A DNA stretch of 64,000 nt from an uncultured Collinsella sp. (GCA_958451615.1 CAUDQR010000001.1:1-64000); one strand, 5' to 3'. Positions 13,785-25,747 are shown, counted from the first letter of the stretch. Made by a program: numbers and translations. The notes: a model not told the origin generated them from the sequence alone.

Positions 13785-15245
13785 ATGAGCGAGAACGATT
13801 CCCAGCGTCCCCAGGATGCGGGCAACGCCGGCGAGACCCAACAGCAGCCGCGTGTGCAGGTAGAGTCGACGCCTGCCGACAGCAACATTCCCTACGTGCA
13901 GGCCTACGACACGCAGACCGGAAAGCCGCTGGGCAGCCAGCAGGTTGTAAACAAGCACACAGTGGTCAAGACTAAGACCAAAAAGCTGCCGATCTTTATT
14001 ACGGCGCTTGCCGGTTGTGCCTGCGGCGCCCTGCTGGTCATTGCGCTCATTATGAGCGGCACGCTCAACATTGGCGGCGGAAAGAATGCCGTGACGGCGG
14101 GTGCTTCGGGTTCATCGACGCAAAAGATTACGATTGATTCCGAGGACACCACGCTGGCCGAGGCCGTTTCTGCCAAGGCGTTGCCCTCCGTGGTTTCCAT
14201 TACCGCCACTTCGAGCGGCAGCCAGAATGGCTCGCTTTCGCAGTCTGCCGACGAGTCGGACAGCTCGGGCAGCGTCGGCTCGGGCGTGGTGCTCGATACC
14301 GAGGGCCACATCCTCACCAACAACCACGTGGTCGATGGCTATGACCAGTACGTGGTGACCATGGATGACGGCACCACCTACGAGGCCGAGTTCGTGGGCA
14401 ACGACGCTTCGAGCGACCTGGCCGTCATCAAGCTCAAGGACGCAGACGCCTCCAAGCTCACGCCGATTGAGATCGGTGATTCCTCCAAGCTCAACGTGGG
14501 CGAGTGGGTCATGGCGATCGGCTCGCCGTTCGGCAACGAGCAGTCTGTCTCCACGGGTATCGTCTCGGCGCTCTATCGCTCCACGGCCATGAGCTCTGCC
14601 AACGGTAACACCATCTATGCCAACATGATCCAGACCGATGCCGCCATCAACCCGGGCAACTCCGGCGGCGCGCTCGTTAACGATAACGGCGAGCTTGTGG
14701 GTATCAACTCGCTCATCGAGAGCTACTCGGGCTCCAGCTCGGGCGTGGGTTTTGCCATTCCGGTTAACTACGCCAAGAACATTGCCGACCAGATCATCGA
14801 CGGCAAGACGCCGGTGCATCCGTACATGGGCGCTACGCTTTCGAGCGTCAACGCGCTCAACGCCCGCACCAACAAGCTGAGTACCGATAGTGGCGCGTAC
14901 GTGGCAAGCGTCGTTGAGGATGGTCCTGCTGCCAAGGCCGGCATTCAGGAGGGCGATGTCATCACCAAGCTGGGCGACGACGAGATCACGAGCGCCGATG
15001 GCCTGATCATCGCACTGCGCAGCCACGAGGTGGGCGAGAAGGTCGAGATCACGCTCATGCGCGGCAAGGAAGAGAAGAAGGTCACGGTCGAGCTGGGCTC
15101 CGACGAGGAGCTGCAGAACCAGCAGCAGAACGACAGCGCGACCGATACTGGCAACGGCGGTATTACCGACGAGCAGCTGCGCCAGTATCTGGAGGAGCTG
15201 CTTGGCCAGCAGGGCCAGGGTCAGGGCAACGGTCAGGGTTTCTAA
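13785..15245 (+). CDS. HtrA/DegP-like membrane-anchored serine protease with PDZ domain
   Basis: The 486-residue protein has a Gln/Pro-rich cytoplasmic head, one membrane segment (LPIFITALAGCACGALLVIA), an S1C trypsin-like domain, a PDZ domain (GAYVASVVEDGPAAKAGIQE) and a Gln/Gly-rich tail. The catalytic triad is His in TNNHVVDG, Asp in SSDLAVIKL and Ser in NPGNSGGAL. It degrades or refolds misfolded exported proteins. Start 13785 follows GAAAGGA. It has its own terminators on both sides, hence is monocistronic. Confidence 0.93.
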   Translation: MSENDSQRPQDAGNAGETQQQPRVQVESTPADSNIPYVQAYDTQTGKPLGSQQVVNKHTVVKTKTKKLPIFITALAGCACGALLVIALIMSGTLNIGGGKNAVTAGASGSSTQKITIDSEDTTLAEAVSAKALPSVVSITATSSGSQNGSLSQSADESDSSGSVGSGVVLDTEGHILTNNHVVDGYDQYVVTMDDGTTYEAEFVGNDASSDLAVIKLKDADASKLTPIEIGDSSKLNVGEWVMAIGSPFGNEQSVSTGIVSALYRSTAMSSANGNTIYANMIQTDAAINPGNSGGALVNDNGELVGINSLIESYSGSSSGVGFAIPVNYAKNIADQIIDGKTPVHPYMGATLSSVNALNARTNKLSTDSGAYVASVVEDGPAAKAGIQEGDVITKLGDDEITSADGLIIALRSHEVGEKVEITLMRGKEEKKVTVELGSDEELQNQQQNDSATDTGNGGITDEQLRQYLEELLGQQGQGQGNGQGF

Positions 15246-15271
15246 CGAGTCGTATTGTACATACCGATGCC

Positions 15272-15312
15272 AGAGGGGGCTGTCCCGCCAACGCGGGGCA
15301 GCCCCCTCTTTT
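15272..15312 (+). terminator. Strong terminator of htrA
   Basis: AGAGGGGGCTG pairs with CAGCCCCCTCT, with inner CCCGC/GCGGG, followed by TTTT. Confidence 0.9.
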
Positions 15313-15447
15313 CGCGATGATTCCTTGGGGACGGAGGAAAACGGATCATTTAGAAACGGCAAGGGCATGGTTTAATCGCGCGATCCACCCCAGTCTGGCG
15401 GCTGCCGATTCGGTGCGGTTCGAAAGGGTTATTCGGCGCCATGGTGA

Positions 15448-17724
<2,277 letters not shown>

Positions 17725-17743
17725 GGCATCGATAGCCAAATTG

Positions 17744-17788
17744 AAGAACCGCCCGGAAGCACGATGCCTTCCGGGCGGTTCTTATTTT
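17744..17788. terminator. Bidirectional terminator after ligA
   Basis: AAGAACCGCCCGGAAG and CTTCCGGGCGGTTCTT form a perfect 16-bp stem with an 8-base loop, followed by TATTTT. Confidence 0.9.
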
Positions 17789-17890
17789 GACGGGGCAACG
17801 GGCACGGTGATCTGCGTCACGTAGGTTGCCGGATCATCGCTGATGATGTCGTCGATAAGGGCGATTTCGCGTTGCCCCGCTACGCCACCA
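17782..17890 (-). pseudogene. Possible C-terminal remnant of a lost gene
   Basis: On the minus strand the frame ending at 17782 reads REIALIDDIISDDPATYVTQ, then ITVPVAPSK and stop. Third codon positions are strongly G/C and the composition is protein-like. There is no start codon, and a stop lies just upstream inside the MATE gene's 3' end. It may be the tail of a gene removed when the MATE gene arrived. Confidence 0.3.
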
Positions 17891-19226
17891 GTTTGTCAAA
17901 AGCCCCGCGCCGGTTGAGCACGGTAAACGCGACAACACAGATGACTGCCGACAAAATCGATCCGCACGGCGAAGCGATGCCCATGGGAAACAACGTATCG
18001 GAATAGGCGTTCGACAGCAGCCACGCGCCCGGCACGCGAATGAGCGCCACCGCCAGCACGTTGTGCGCAAAGCCGATGTAGCTCTTGCCGTATGCAGCGA
18101 AAAAGCCGCTAAAGCAAATGTGGATGCCGGCAAAAATCGCGTCGAAAATGTAGCTGCGCATATAGCCGGTGCCGGCGGCGACTACTGCAGCGTCCTTGGC
18201 AAAAAAGCCGATAAACGCCGGCGCCACCAGCCACATCAGCACCGTGATCAGGCAGCCGTACACTACCGAGATGGTCATGGCGTCTTTGAGCACCTGACGT
18301 GCGCGGTCGCCCTTACCCGCACCGGCGTTTTGCGCCGTGAGTGCGCTGACGGTGGCGCCCATGGAGCTCGGGACAATGAATAAAAAGCTGATCATCTTCT
18401 CGACCAAGCCCACGGCGGCGGCGTCGACCAGGCCGCGGTGGTTGGCGATGACGGTGATAAACATAAACGCCACCTGGATGCAGCCGTCCTGTACTGCCAC
18501 GGGCACGCCGATCTTAAGAATGCTGCCGAGCACCTCGGGCTGGGGACGCAGGTCGCTGCGCTTAACGTGAATGTTCGTGCGGCGGCTCTTGAGCCACACG
18601 AGCGCGAGGGCAACGCTTGCCGTCTGGGCGGTTACCGTGCCGAGTGCCGCGCCTACGGGACCGAGTCCCATGTGGCCGATAAACAGAAAATCGAGCGCGA
18701 TGTTGATGATGCACGCCACGCCGATCACGTACATGGGCGAGCGCGAATCGCCCAGCCCGCGAAAGATGGCCGAGAGGATGTTGTACGCGGCGATAAAGGG
18801 AATGCCGATAAAGCAAATGCGCAGGTAGGCGGCGGTGCCTTCGACCGCCTCGGCCGGCGTGCCAATGAGCGCCACGATCTGCGGGCACAGTGCGAGCAAG
18901 GCAGCGGCCAGTACCACCGAGACACCCATAAACAGCGTGATGGTATTGCCGATGGCGGTCTCGGCACGATCGAAGCGGCGCGAGCCCACGGCGTGGCCGA
19001 CGATGACCGTCGTTCCCATGGCCAGACCCACGAGCGTCACGGTAATGATATAGAGCGTCTGCGCGCCGTTGCCCACAGCGGTGATGCCGGCAGCGCCGCT
19101 AAACTGCCCCATCATGTACAGATCGGCCATGCCGTAGAGCATCTGCAAAAAGTAGGAGAGCATATAGGGCAGGGCAAAGACCGCGATGGTCTTGAGGACA
19201 TTGCCGCGTGTGAGGTCGTGTTCCAT
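17880..19226 (-). CDS. MATE-family multidrug/Na+ antiporter
   Basis: The 448-residue protein has about 12 membrane segments in two homologous halves. It opens with GNVLKTIAVFALPYMLSYFL and YGMADLYMMGQF, typical of the DinF/NorM group, with GNTITLFMGVSVVLAAALLA in the first half and RVPGAWLLSN late in the second. It would expel cationic drugs using an ion gradient. It is divergent from an ABC exporter pair. Its promoter has a 19-bp spacer with a central palindrome, as used by MerR-type activators, though no MerR gene is in the window. Confidence 0.9.
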   Translation of the reverse strand: MEHDLTRGNVLKTIAVFALPYMLSYFLQMLYGMADLYMMGQFSGAAGITAVGNGAQTLYIITVTLVGLAMGTTVIVGHAVGSRRFDRAETAIGNTITLFMGVSVVLAAALLALCPQIVALIGTPAEAVEGTAAYLRICFIGIPFIAAYNILSAIFRGLGDSRSPMYVIGVACIINIALDFLFIGHMGLGPVGAALGTVTAQTASVALALVWLKSRRTNIHVKRSDLRPQPEVLGSILKIGVPVAVQDGCIQVAFMFITVIANHRGLVDAAAVGLVEKMISFLFIVPSSMGATVSALTAQNAGAGKGDRARQVLKDAMTISVVYGCLITVLMWLVAPAFIGFFAKDAAVVAAGTGYMRSYIFDAIFAGIHICFSGFFAAYGKSYIGFAHNVLAVALIRVPGAWLLSNAYSDTLFPMGIASPCGSILSAVICVVAFTVLNRRGAFDKLVA

Positions 19227-19268
19227 GGGCGGGGCACTTTCTGGCTTGGGTCGTTTACGTACCAGTGT

Positions 19269-19299
19269 AGTGAAAACCCTACAACGATTGTAGAGTCAA
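19269..19299 (-). promoter_or_regulatory. MerR-type promoter of the MATE gene
   Basis: The minus strand has TTGACT (19294-19299), a 19-bp spacer starting with CTACAATCGTTGTAG (a palindrome, 19279-19293), then TTCACT. Overlong spacers with a central palindrome are the hallmark of MerR-family activated promoters. Confidence 0.5.
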
Positions 19300-19399
19300 G
19301 GTTTGTGTCGGCAGTGGGGCGAAAAAGTCACGCTCGCGTTCATTTCCAATTGAATACAGGGGCGCGCCCTGTGAGCATGGCGCCTGCACTAGCCTTGCA

Positions 19400-19446
19400 G
19401 AAATCGATTTCGGAGCACTTGACACCGCCGCACGGCGCGCCATAAT
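19400..19446 (+). promoter_or_regulatory. Promoter and palindrome upstream of the ABC exporter pair
   Basis: TTGACA (19419-19424), 16 bp, CATAAT (19441-19446) forms a good promoter. Just upstream, GAAATCGATTTC (19400-19411) is a perfect palindrome with central CG, resembling the LacI-type operators near kdgK. Confidence 0.6.
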
Positions 19447-19487
19447 ACGTGGGTTTGCGAACAACGTTTGATGGGGGATGAACCTGC

Positions 19488-21308
19488 GTGCGCAATCTCA
19501 AGATTTTGTTTTCCTATCTGGGGGCATACCGCCGCGATGCCATGCTCGGCGTGCTCTTTGTGACGGCCGAGACGGCGCTCGAGCTGTTTATCCCGGTCAT
19601 CATGGCAAATATCATCGATGTGGGCGTGCCCGCGGGCGACATCAACTACATGCTGTTGCAGGGCACGTATATGTTGGTATGCGCCGCATGTTCGCTGGTA
19701 CTTGGCTTGGGCTATGCACGCACGTCTGCTCGCGTCGCCTCGGGGCTGGGCGCTAACTTGCGCGAGGCGGAGTACCGCAAGATCCAGACGCTCGCTTTTG
19801 GCAATCTGGATAACTACGACGCCAGCTCGCTCGTCACCCGCATGACTACCGATATCACCGTCATCCAAAATGCCATCGGCAATGGCTTTCGCCCCATGGT
19901 GCGCGGTCCCGTGACGCTCATCGTCGGCTTGGTCTATGCGCTGGTGCTGTCGCGTCCGCTCGCCACCGTTTTCGCGATCATCCTGCCGGTGCTGGCGATC
20001 GTGCTGGGCGTTATCACCTATCGCGTCAGTCCGCTCTACCGCCAGCTGCAGACCTCGATGGACCATCTCAACGGTGTGGTGCAGGAGGACCTCACCGCCG
20101 TGCGCGCCGTCAAGGCGTACGTGCGTGCCGAGCACGAGGAGGCCAAGTTCGATGCCGTCAATACCGAGCTTGCGCGCACCGCGACGAAGACCTTTGGCAA
20201 CGCCGTGCTCAACCTGCCGGTGTTTCAGCTGTCGATGTACGTGGCGGCGCTTTCCATTCTGTGGATCGGCGGGCGCATGATTCTTGCCGGCGAGCTCGGC
20301 GTGGGCTCGCTCACGGGCTTTATGAGCTATGTGCTGCTGATCATGAACTCGCTCATGATGATTTCCAACGTGTTTTTGCTGCTCACGCGCGCACTTGCCA
20401 GCGTGGAACGCATCTCGCGGGTGCTCGACGAGCGTTCGCTTATCCAGGCGCCCGACGCTGCCGCTGCCGTGCACGAGGTGGCCGACGGAAGCATCGAGTT
20501 TCGCGACGTTTCCTTTAAATACCGCGCGGATGCAGCCGAGGATGTGCTCGAGCATATTGACCTTTGCATTGAAGCAGGCTCCACGGTGGGCGTGCTCGGC
20601 GGCACGGGCTCGGGCAAGAGTTCGCTTGTGCAGCTGATTGCGCGCTTGTACGACGCCACCGAGGGCACCGTGCTTGTGGGCGGACACGACGTGCGCGACT
20701 ACGACTTGGCTACCTTGCGCGACGCCGTGGGTATCGTGCTGCAAAAGAACGTGCTGTTTACGGGTACCGTGCGCGAGAACCTGCAGTGGGGCAATCCGCA
20801 GGCGTCGGACGATGAGCTCCTCGCGGCCTGCCGGGCGGCATGCGTGGACGAGTTCCTGGATCGCATCGGCGGGCTGGACGGCGAGTTGGGCCAAGGCGGC
20901 GCCGGTGTTTCGGGCGGCCAGAAGCAACGCCTGTGCATTGCGCGCACGCTGCTCAAGCATCCGCGCGTGCTCATTTTTGATGACTCAACCAGCGCGGTCG
21001 ATATGGCGACCGACGCTAAGATTCGCGAGCACATCGCTCGGATTCCCAATACGACCGTGCTCATCATCGCCCAGCGCATCGCGAGCGTCATGGATGCCGA
21101 TCGCATTGTGGTGTTGGACGACGGTCGTGTCCACGGCGTGGGCACGCACGAGGAACTGCTGGCGGGCGACAACATCTACCAGGAGATTTATGCCTTGCAG
21201 ATGGAGTTTGCGGGGGATGCGGACGTCGCAGACGGCGCAAATGCCCCGTCTTCGTCTGGCCCCAGCGGATCAATTCAAGCCACGGAAGGAGGCGAGCAAC
21301 ATGCCTAA
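19488..21308 (+). CDS. ABC exporter half-transporter with degenerate catalytic site (subunit 1)
   Basis: The 606-residue protein has an N-terminal six-helix export domain and a C-terminal ATPase with Walker A GGTGSGKSS and signature VSGGQKQR. Walker B is VLIFDDSTSAVD, where the catalytic Glu is Asp. Such a degenerate site paired with a complete partner is known from heterodimeric exporters like TM287/288 and BmrCD. GTG start with GGGGGA upstream. Its stop overlaps the start of the next gene by 8 bases, so both subunits are made together. Likely exports drugs or peptides. Confidence 0.92.
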   Translation: MRNLKILFSYLGAYRRDAMLGVLFVTAETALELFIPVIMANIIDVGVPAGDINYMLLQGTYMLVCAACSLVLGLGYARTSARVASGLGANLREAEYRKIQTLAFGNLDNYDASSLVTRMTTDITVIQNAIGNGFRPMVRGPVTLIVGLVYALVLSRPLATVFAIILPVLAIVLGVITYRVSPLYRQLQTSMDHLNGVVQEDLTAVRAVKAYVRAEHEEAKFDAVNTELARTATKTFGNAVLNLPVFQLSMYVAALSILWIGGRMILAGELGVGSLTGFMSYVLLIMNSLMMISNVFLLLTRALASVERISRVLDERSLIQAPDAAAAVHEVADGSIEFRDVSFKYRADAAEDVLEHIDLCIEAGSTVGVLGGTGSGKSSLVQLIARLYDATEGTVLVGGHDVRDYDLATLRDAVGIVLQKNVLFTGTVRENLQWGNPQASDDELLAACRAACVDEFLDRIGGLDGELGQGGAGVSGGQKQRLCIARTLLKHPRVLIFDDSTSAVDMATDAKIREHIARIPNTTVLIIAQRIASVMDADRIVVLDDGRVHGVGTHEELLAGDNIYQEIYALQMEFAGDADVADGANAPSSSGPSGSIQATEGGEQHA

Positions 21309-23199
21309 GACATCCGCTCAGGCCCGTCCCACCAATCTGACGCAGACGCTTCGCCGCTTGCTCTCCTACATGGGTCACGCCAAGTTCTCGTTGCTCGCGG
21401 TGGGCGTGCTCGCCTCCGTCGCCGCCATCGCGAGCCTCGCCGGCACCTGCATTGTGCGCCCTATCGTTAACGGTTTGGCAACGGGCGGCGAGGAATTGCT
21501 CACCAGGCAGGTTATCTTTACCGCTGCCATCTACGCCGCGGGCGTGCTCTCGGCTCTGGGCTACTCACAGATTATGGTGCGCGCGGCCCAGCGCGTGGTT
21601 TCCGATATCCGCCGCGACCTGTTTGCGCACATCCAGATGCTGCCGCTGAGCTACTTCGACAGCACGCGCTCGGGTGACATCATGAGCTTCTTTACCAACG
21701 ACGTCGACACCGTCTCCGAGGCGCTCAACAACAGCTTTGCCAACGTGATTCAGGCGAGCATCCAGGTGGTCGGCACCACGGCCATGCTCATCATCCTCAA
21801 CTGGCAGCTCACGATTATCACGCTCGTGTGCGATGTGGCCATTGTGCTGTACGCGCGCTACTCGGGCATGCGTTCCAAGCGCTTTTTTGCCGCCCAACAG
21901 GCGTCGCTGGGCGATTTGGACGGATATATCGAAGAGATGGTCTCGGGCCAAAAGGTCATCAAGGTCTTTAATCACGAGCAGGCCAACGTGGCTGGTTTTG
22001 ACGTGCGTAACCAAGAGCTGCGCCGCACCGGTGGCGCCGCGCAGGCTTACGCCAACTCCATGGTTCCCATGACCGTGGTGATTGGCTATGCCAACTACGC
22101 CATCGTCGCCGTGGCGGGCGGCATGCTCTGCATCAAGGGGCTCGCCGATGTAGGTGCGCTCGCAAGCTACCTGGTCTTTGTGCGTCAGGCCGCCATGCCC
22201 ATCAACCAGTTCACGCAGCTGGGCAACTTTTTGCTCAACGCGCTGGCCGGTGCCGAGCGCCTGTTTGCCGCCATGGACCTTAAGCCCGAGGTGGACGAGG
22301 GCTGCGTGGAGCTGGTGCAGACGGGCGACGCCGCGTGGGCATGGAAGATTCCCGAGGGCCAGGGCGTGGGCGCGTACGGGCACCTGCATGATGTAGCTGC
22401 CGTTGATGAGTCGGGCCGTGCGGTGGCTGCCGACGGCACCGAGCTCACGTGCGGCTTGGTCCCGCTCGCCGGCGACGTGCGCTTCCATGCCGTGGACTTT
22501 TCCTACGTGCCGGGCACCCGTGTGCTCACGGACCTCAACCTGTTTGCCAAGCCGGGGCAAAAGATCGCGTTTGTGGGCTCGACGGGCGCCGGTAAGACGA
22601 CCATCACTAACCTCATCAACCGCTTCTACGAGGTCGATGACGGCGAGATCACGTACGACGGGATCGACGTCAAGCACATTGCCAAGGCCAGCCTGCGCGG
22701 GTCGCTCGGCATTGTGCTGCAAGACACGCACCTGTTTAGCGGCACCATTGCGCAGAACATCCGCTTTGGCAAGCTCGACGCGACTGACGAGGAAGTGCGC
22801 GCCGCTGCCGAGGCAGCCTGCGCGGATTCGTTTATTCGCCGCCTGCCTAGGGGCTACGACACGCCGGTCACGGCCGACGGTGCCAACCTGTCGCAGGGCC
22901 AGCGCCAGCTGCTCGCCATCGCGCGCGTGGCCGTCGCCGATCCGCCGGTGCTCATCCTGGACGAGGCCACGAGCTCCATCGACACGCGCACCGAAAAGCT
23001 CATCGAGCGCGGCATGGATCGCATCATGCGCGGACGCACCACGTTTATGATCGCGCACCGCCTGTCCACCGTCCGCGACGCCGACGCCATCATGGTCCTC
23101 GAACACGGCCGCATTATCGAACGCGGCACCCACGAAGAGCTGCTCGCCCAGCACGGCGAGTACTGGCAGCTGGCGCGTGGCTTAAAAGAGTTGGATTAA
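21301..23199 (+). CDS. ABC exporter half-transporter, catalytically complete (subunit 2)
   Basis: The 632-residue partner has a six-helix domain (residues about 20-330), an inserted linker of about 60 residues before the ATPase (WAWKIPEGQGVGAYGHLHD region), Walker A GSTGAGKTT, signature LSQGQRQL and Walker B VLILDEATSSID with the catalytic Glu intact. The start at 21301 has GGAAGGAGG upstream and overlaps the previous stop. A longer frame open from 20638 is a shadow within subunit 1. Confidence 0.93.
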   Translation: MPKTSAQARPTNLTQTLRRLLSYMGHAKFSLLAVGVLASVAAIASLAGTCIVRPIVNGLATGGEELLTRQVIFTAAIYAAGVLSALGYSQIMVRAAQRVVSDIRRDLFAHIQMLPLSYFDSTRSGDIMSFFTNDVDTVSEALNNSFANVIQASIQVVGTTAMLIILNWQLTIITLVCDVAIVLYARYSGMRSKRFFAAQQASLGDLDGYIEEMVSGQKVIKVFNHEQANVAGFDVRNQELRRTGGAAQAYANSMVPMTVVIGYANYAIVAVAGGMLCIKGLADVGALASYLVFVRQAAMPINQFTQLGNFLLNALAGAERLFAAMDLKPEVDEGCVELVQTGDAAWAWKIPEGQGVGAYGHLHDVAAVDESGRAVAADGTELTCGLVPLAGDVRFHAVDFSYVPGTRVLTDLNLFAKPGQKIAFVGSTGAGKTTITNLINRFYEVDDGEITYDGIDVKHIAKASLRGSLGIVLQDTHLFSGTIAQNIRFGKLDATDEEVRAAAEAACADSFIRRLPRGYDTPVTADGANLSQGQRQLLAIARVAVADPPVLILDEATSSIDTRTEKLIERGMDRIMRGRTTFMIAHRLSTVRDADAIMVLEHGRIIERGTHEELLAQHGEYWQLARGLKELD

Positions 23200-23248
23200 C
23201 CCGTTCGAGCACGATGCTTTGGCCCTTCCGTGCCCCTCACCTCGCCTC

Positions 23249-23313
23249 AAACCATCACAACATTCGACGTTTTTTGCCAAAATCGGGAAAAGCATCGAAT
23301 GTTGTGATGGTTT
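23249..23313. repeat. 65-bp REP-like palindrome, copy 1
   Basis: The ends AAACCATCACAACATTCGA and its exact complement flank a 27-base middle. Copy 2 at 24491 is almost identical. Copies 3 (28494) and 4 (40069) share the ends but have another middle. All four are exactly 65 bp. Confidence 0.9.
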
Positions 23314-23414
23314 TTCTGCCACTCGACCGGGCGGAATCGCTTTCTTGCGCACGAAGGTGTGCGGACCCGTGGGCAGGGGAATAAGGTTGGTTATCCGACT
23401 CCATTGGAGGGCTC

Positions 23415-24452
23415 ATGGACCTGCCGATCGTCCTGTCCCATAAGACTGCCTGGCTGTACCACAACGTGGCGCGCCCGTCCGAGCCGCTCTCGCGAGCAAG
23501 CAGTCTATACGATGAGGACTCGCTTGCTAACGAGGCGGAGCCGACTGCGGACCTGCCCAAATTGGGGCTCGATGCCAAGGGGCTGAGGGCTTCAACGGCA
23601 GTTGGGATCGTTACCGACTATCTGGTTTCGCTTGGTATTCCACGAGAAGAGCTCGATCATATCGACACGCTCGTCAACTTCGATTTTGAGCGCTCGACGC
23701 CGGCTGGATTTAGGTGCCACGTGTTTGGGGCGCCGGTACCTCCAGGCCATCTTATCGAGGTGGCAGAGGGCCTTCTAGTGGTTGATGAGGCCATGTGCTT
23801 TGTTCAAGCGGGTTCGTGGATGAGCGAGCCCGAGCAGCTGGAATATGGCTACGAAATCTGCGCCCGATACCATTTGAATCATCTGTCGACGGACGATTAT
23901 GTCGAGATGGGGCAGAGGTATACCGTTGCCGACTTGATTGCCTATTGCAATGAGAACCGATCTCGTCAGGGGGCTATACGCGCGGCCGCCGTGCTCAGGC
24001 GCGTGCACGATGGCGCGCGATCGCCCATGGAGACGGCCACCGCAATCATGGTCGTAGCAAAACGTTCCCAGGGAGGGCTGGGATACGCCAAGATCGAGCT
24101 CAACCATCGGGTTGATGTTCCCAGCGAGTTCAAGTATCTCGCAAAGGCCGGGTATTTCGAGATCGACGTATATGCACCTGCGAGCGGTACGGGGATTGAA
24201 TATAACGGCTCGGACCATCTTGATAAACAGCGCAGCGCGTCGGATGCGGAGCGCATGACCGTGCTGAGCGCGCTGGGCTTTAGGATGATCGTCCTCACCG
24301 GGACTCAGTTTGCCCATCAGCTGCAATTGCACCGGGCGATGAACGCCATCGCGCTTGCGATAGGCCTTAAGTGCGACCGAAGCGAAGCGTTCCAGAAACG
24401 TCAGAACGACCTGCGAGAATTCGTGATTCGGCACTGGGACGGCGGCCTCTAG
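23415..24452 (+). CDS. Hypothetical protein with DUF559/Vsr-like endonuclease fold
   Basis: In this 345-residue protein the C-terminal third carries a pattern of PD-(D/E)XK nucleases of the DUF559/Vsr group: FEIDVYAPASGTGIEYNGSD followed by H..., DAERMTVLSALGFRMIVLT. The N-terminal two thirds are unassigned. GGAGGG lies 5 bases before the ATG. It stands alone between two copies of the 65-bp repeat. Similar actinobacterial proteins are annotated as hypothetical or AbiEi-like; a defence or repair role is only a guess. Confidence 0.65.
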   Translation: MDLPIVLSHKTAWLYHNVARPSEPLSRASSLYDEDSLANEAEPTADLPKLGLDAKGLRASTAVGIVTDYLVSLGIPREELDHIDTLVNFDFERSTPAGFRCHVFGAPVPPGHLIEVAEGLLVVDEAMCFVQAGSWMSEPEQLEYGYEICARYHLNHLSTDDYVEMGQRYTVADLIAYCNENRSRQGAIRAAAVLRRVHDGARSPMETATAIMVVAKRSQGGLGYAKIELNHRVDVPSEFKYLAKAGYFEIDVYAPASGTGIEYNGSDHLDKQRSASDAERMTVLSALGFRMIVLTGTQFAHQLQLHRAMNAIALAIGLKCDRSEAFQKRQNDLREFVIRHWDGGL

Positions 24453-24490
24453 GGGCGTTTTGGTCCTTCTACGGGGTGCCGTGGGCAGGC

Positions 24491-24555
24491 AAACCATCAC
24501 AACATTCGACGTTTTTTGCCAAAATCGGGAAAAGCATCGAATGTTGTGATGGTTT
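24491..24555. repeat. 65-bp REP-like palindrome, copy 2
   Basis: Its core and arms are the same as copy 1 at 23249. Copies 1 and 2 bracket the nuclease-like gene 23415-24452 as direct repeats. Confidence 0.9.
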
Positions 24556-24687
24556 GTATGCTGAGGATGGGCTTGGAAAGTCCGTTTTGCTCGAAGCGAC
24601 TTGTCCTGTCGTACGGGTGTCGGCATGATTCTCTCGTGGGGTATTATGTTTTCCGAAGAATAAAACGCCGCGTGAGGGGAGGGCTGC

Positions 24688-25743
24688 GTGGACGGGCGCG
24701 TGCAACATGACGGTTTTGGCCGCGATATCAACTACCTGCGTATTGCCGTTACCGACAAGTGCAATTTCCGCTGCATTTACTGCATGCCGGCCGATGGCGT
24801 GGCGCCCCGCGCGCACGACGAGCTGCTCAGCGCCGAGGAAATCGCCCGCTTTGTGCGCTTGGTGGCGGGGGAGGGCATTCGCCGCGTACGCCTGACGGGT
24901 GGCGAGCCGCTGGTCAGCCGCCGTATCATTCCGCTCATTCGCGACATCCGCGCGATTCCGCTGATCGAGGACATCTCGCTTACCACCAACGGCGCCCTGC
25001 TGCCCAAGCTGGCGCCGCAGCTCAAAGACGCCGGGCTTAACCGCGTCAACATCTCGCTCGACACGCTCGACCCTACGCTCTTTGGAAAGATCACGCGCCT
25101 GGGCCGGCTCGAGCAGACCATGGCCGGCATCGACGCGGCGCTGGCTTGGGGCTTTGAGCCCGTTAAGGTCAACTGCGTTGTGGTGCGCCGGCTCAACCAG
25201 GATGTGGCAGCCCTTGCACGACTGACCGTCGACCGCCCCATCCACCTGCGCTTTATCGAATACATGCCCATCGGCGACGAGCATACGAGTTCGCATTGCG
25301 CTGTGGACCCGCATGCGCCCGCGCTCAATCCCGAGCTGTGGGATGCGAGTGACACCGTTCCGAGCGACGAGCTGCGGGCGCGCATCAATGCCGGGACTGC
25401 CGCGACGAGACTGGGCAAGCTCGAGCCGCTCGACATCAACGACGCTCCTGCCGGCGCGGGCCCTGCGCGCTATTGGCACTTTCCGGGCGCGGCGGGAACG
25501 GTCGGCTTCATCAGCGCCATGTCCAACCATTTTTGTGCGAATTGCAACCGTCTGCGCCTGACGGCAGACGGCAACGTGCGTCCGTGCCTGTTCAGCGATG
25601 CCGAGTATTCGGTGCGCGACGCCCTGCGCCGTGGTGATGATATGCAGGTACTTTCGATTTGGCGCGATGCCGTGGCCCACAAACCGCAGGAACACGCGAT
25701 AATTGAGGGCACGCAACGATTTATGTCCCAAATCGGAGGATGA
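24688..25743 (+). CDS. moaA: GTP 3',8-cyclase MoaA (molybdopterin biosynthesis)
   Basis: This 351-residue radical SAM enzyme converts GTP to 3',8-cyclo-GTP, the first step of molybdenum cofactor synthesis. The SAM cluster is CNFRCIYC (CxxxCxxC), with TGGEPL after it. The C-terminal cluster motif is CANCNRLRLTADGNVRPCLF and the essential terminal GG is present. GTG start, with GAGGGGAGGG upstream. The stop is 4 bases before the moaC-mobB fusion, indicating one operon. Confidence 0.96.
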   Translation: MDGRVQHDGFGRDINYLRIAVTDKCNFRCIYCMPADGVAPRAHDELLSAEEIARFVRLVAGEGIRRVRLTGGEPLVSRRIIPLIRDIRAIPLIEDISLTTNGALLPKLAPQLKDAGLNRVNISLDTLDPTLFGKITRLGRLEQTMAGIDAALAWGFEPVKVNCVVVRRLNQDVAALARLTVDRPIHLRFIEYMPIGDEHTSSHCAVDPHAPALNPELWDASDTVPSDELRARINAGTAATRLGKLEPLDINDAPAGAGPARYWHFPGAAGTVGFISAMSNHFCANCNRLRLTADGNVRPCLFSDAEYSVRDALRRGDDMQVLSIWRDAVAHKPQEHAIIEGTQRFMSQIGG

Positions 25744-25747
25744 TCAT

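Noticed and set aside
20638..21300. In-frame upstream extension of ABC subunit 2 of over 200 codons
   Set aside because: It lies within subunit 1 in another frame, is Arg/Cys/Trp-rich, and a strong ribosome site stands before 21301.
23249..24555. Two direct 65-bp repeats around one gene, considered as a composite transposon
   Set aside because: The bracketed gene is nuclease-like, not a transposase. Two more copies occur without any cargo gene. No target-site duplication was evident.
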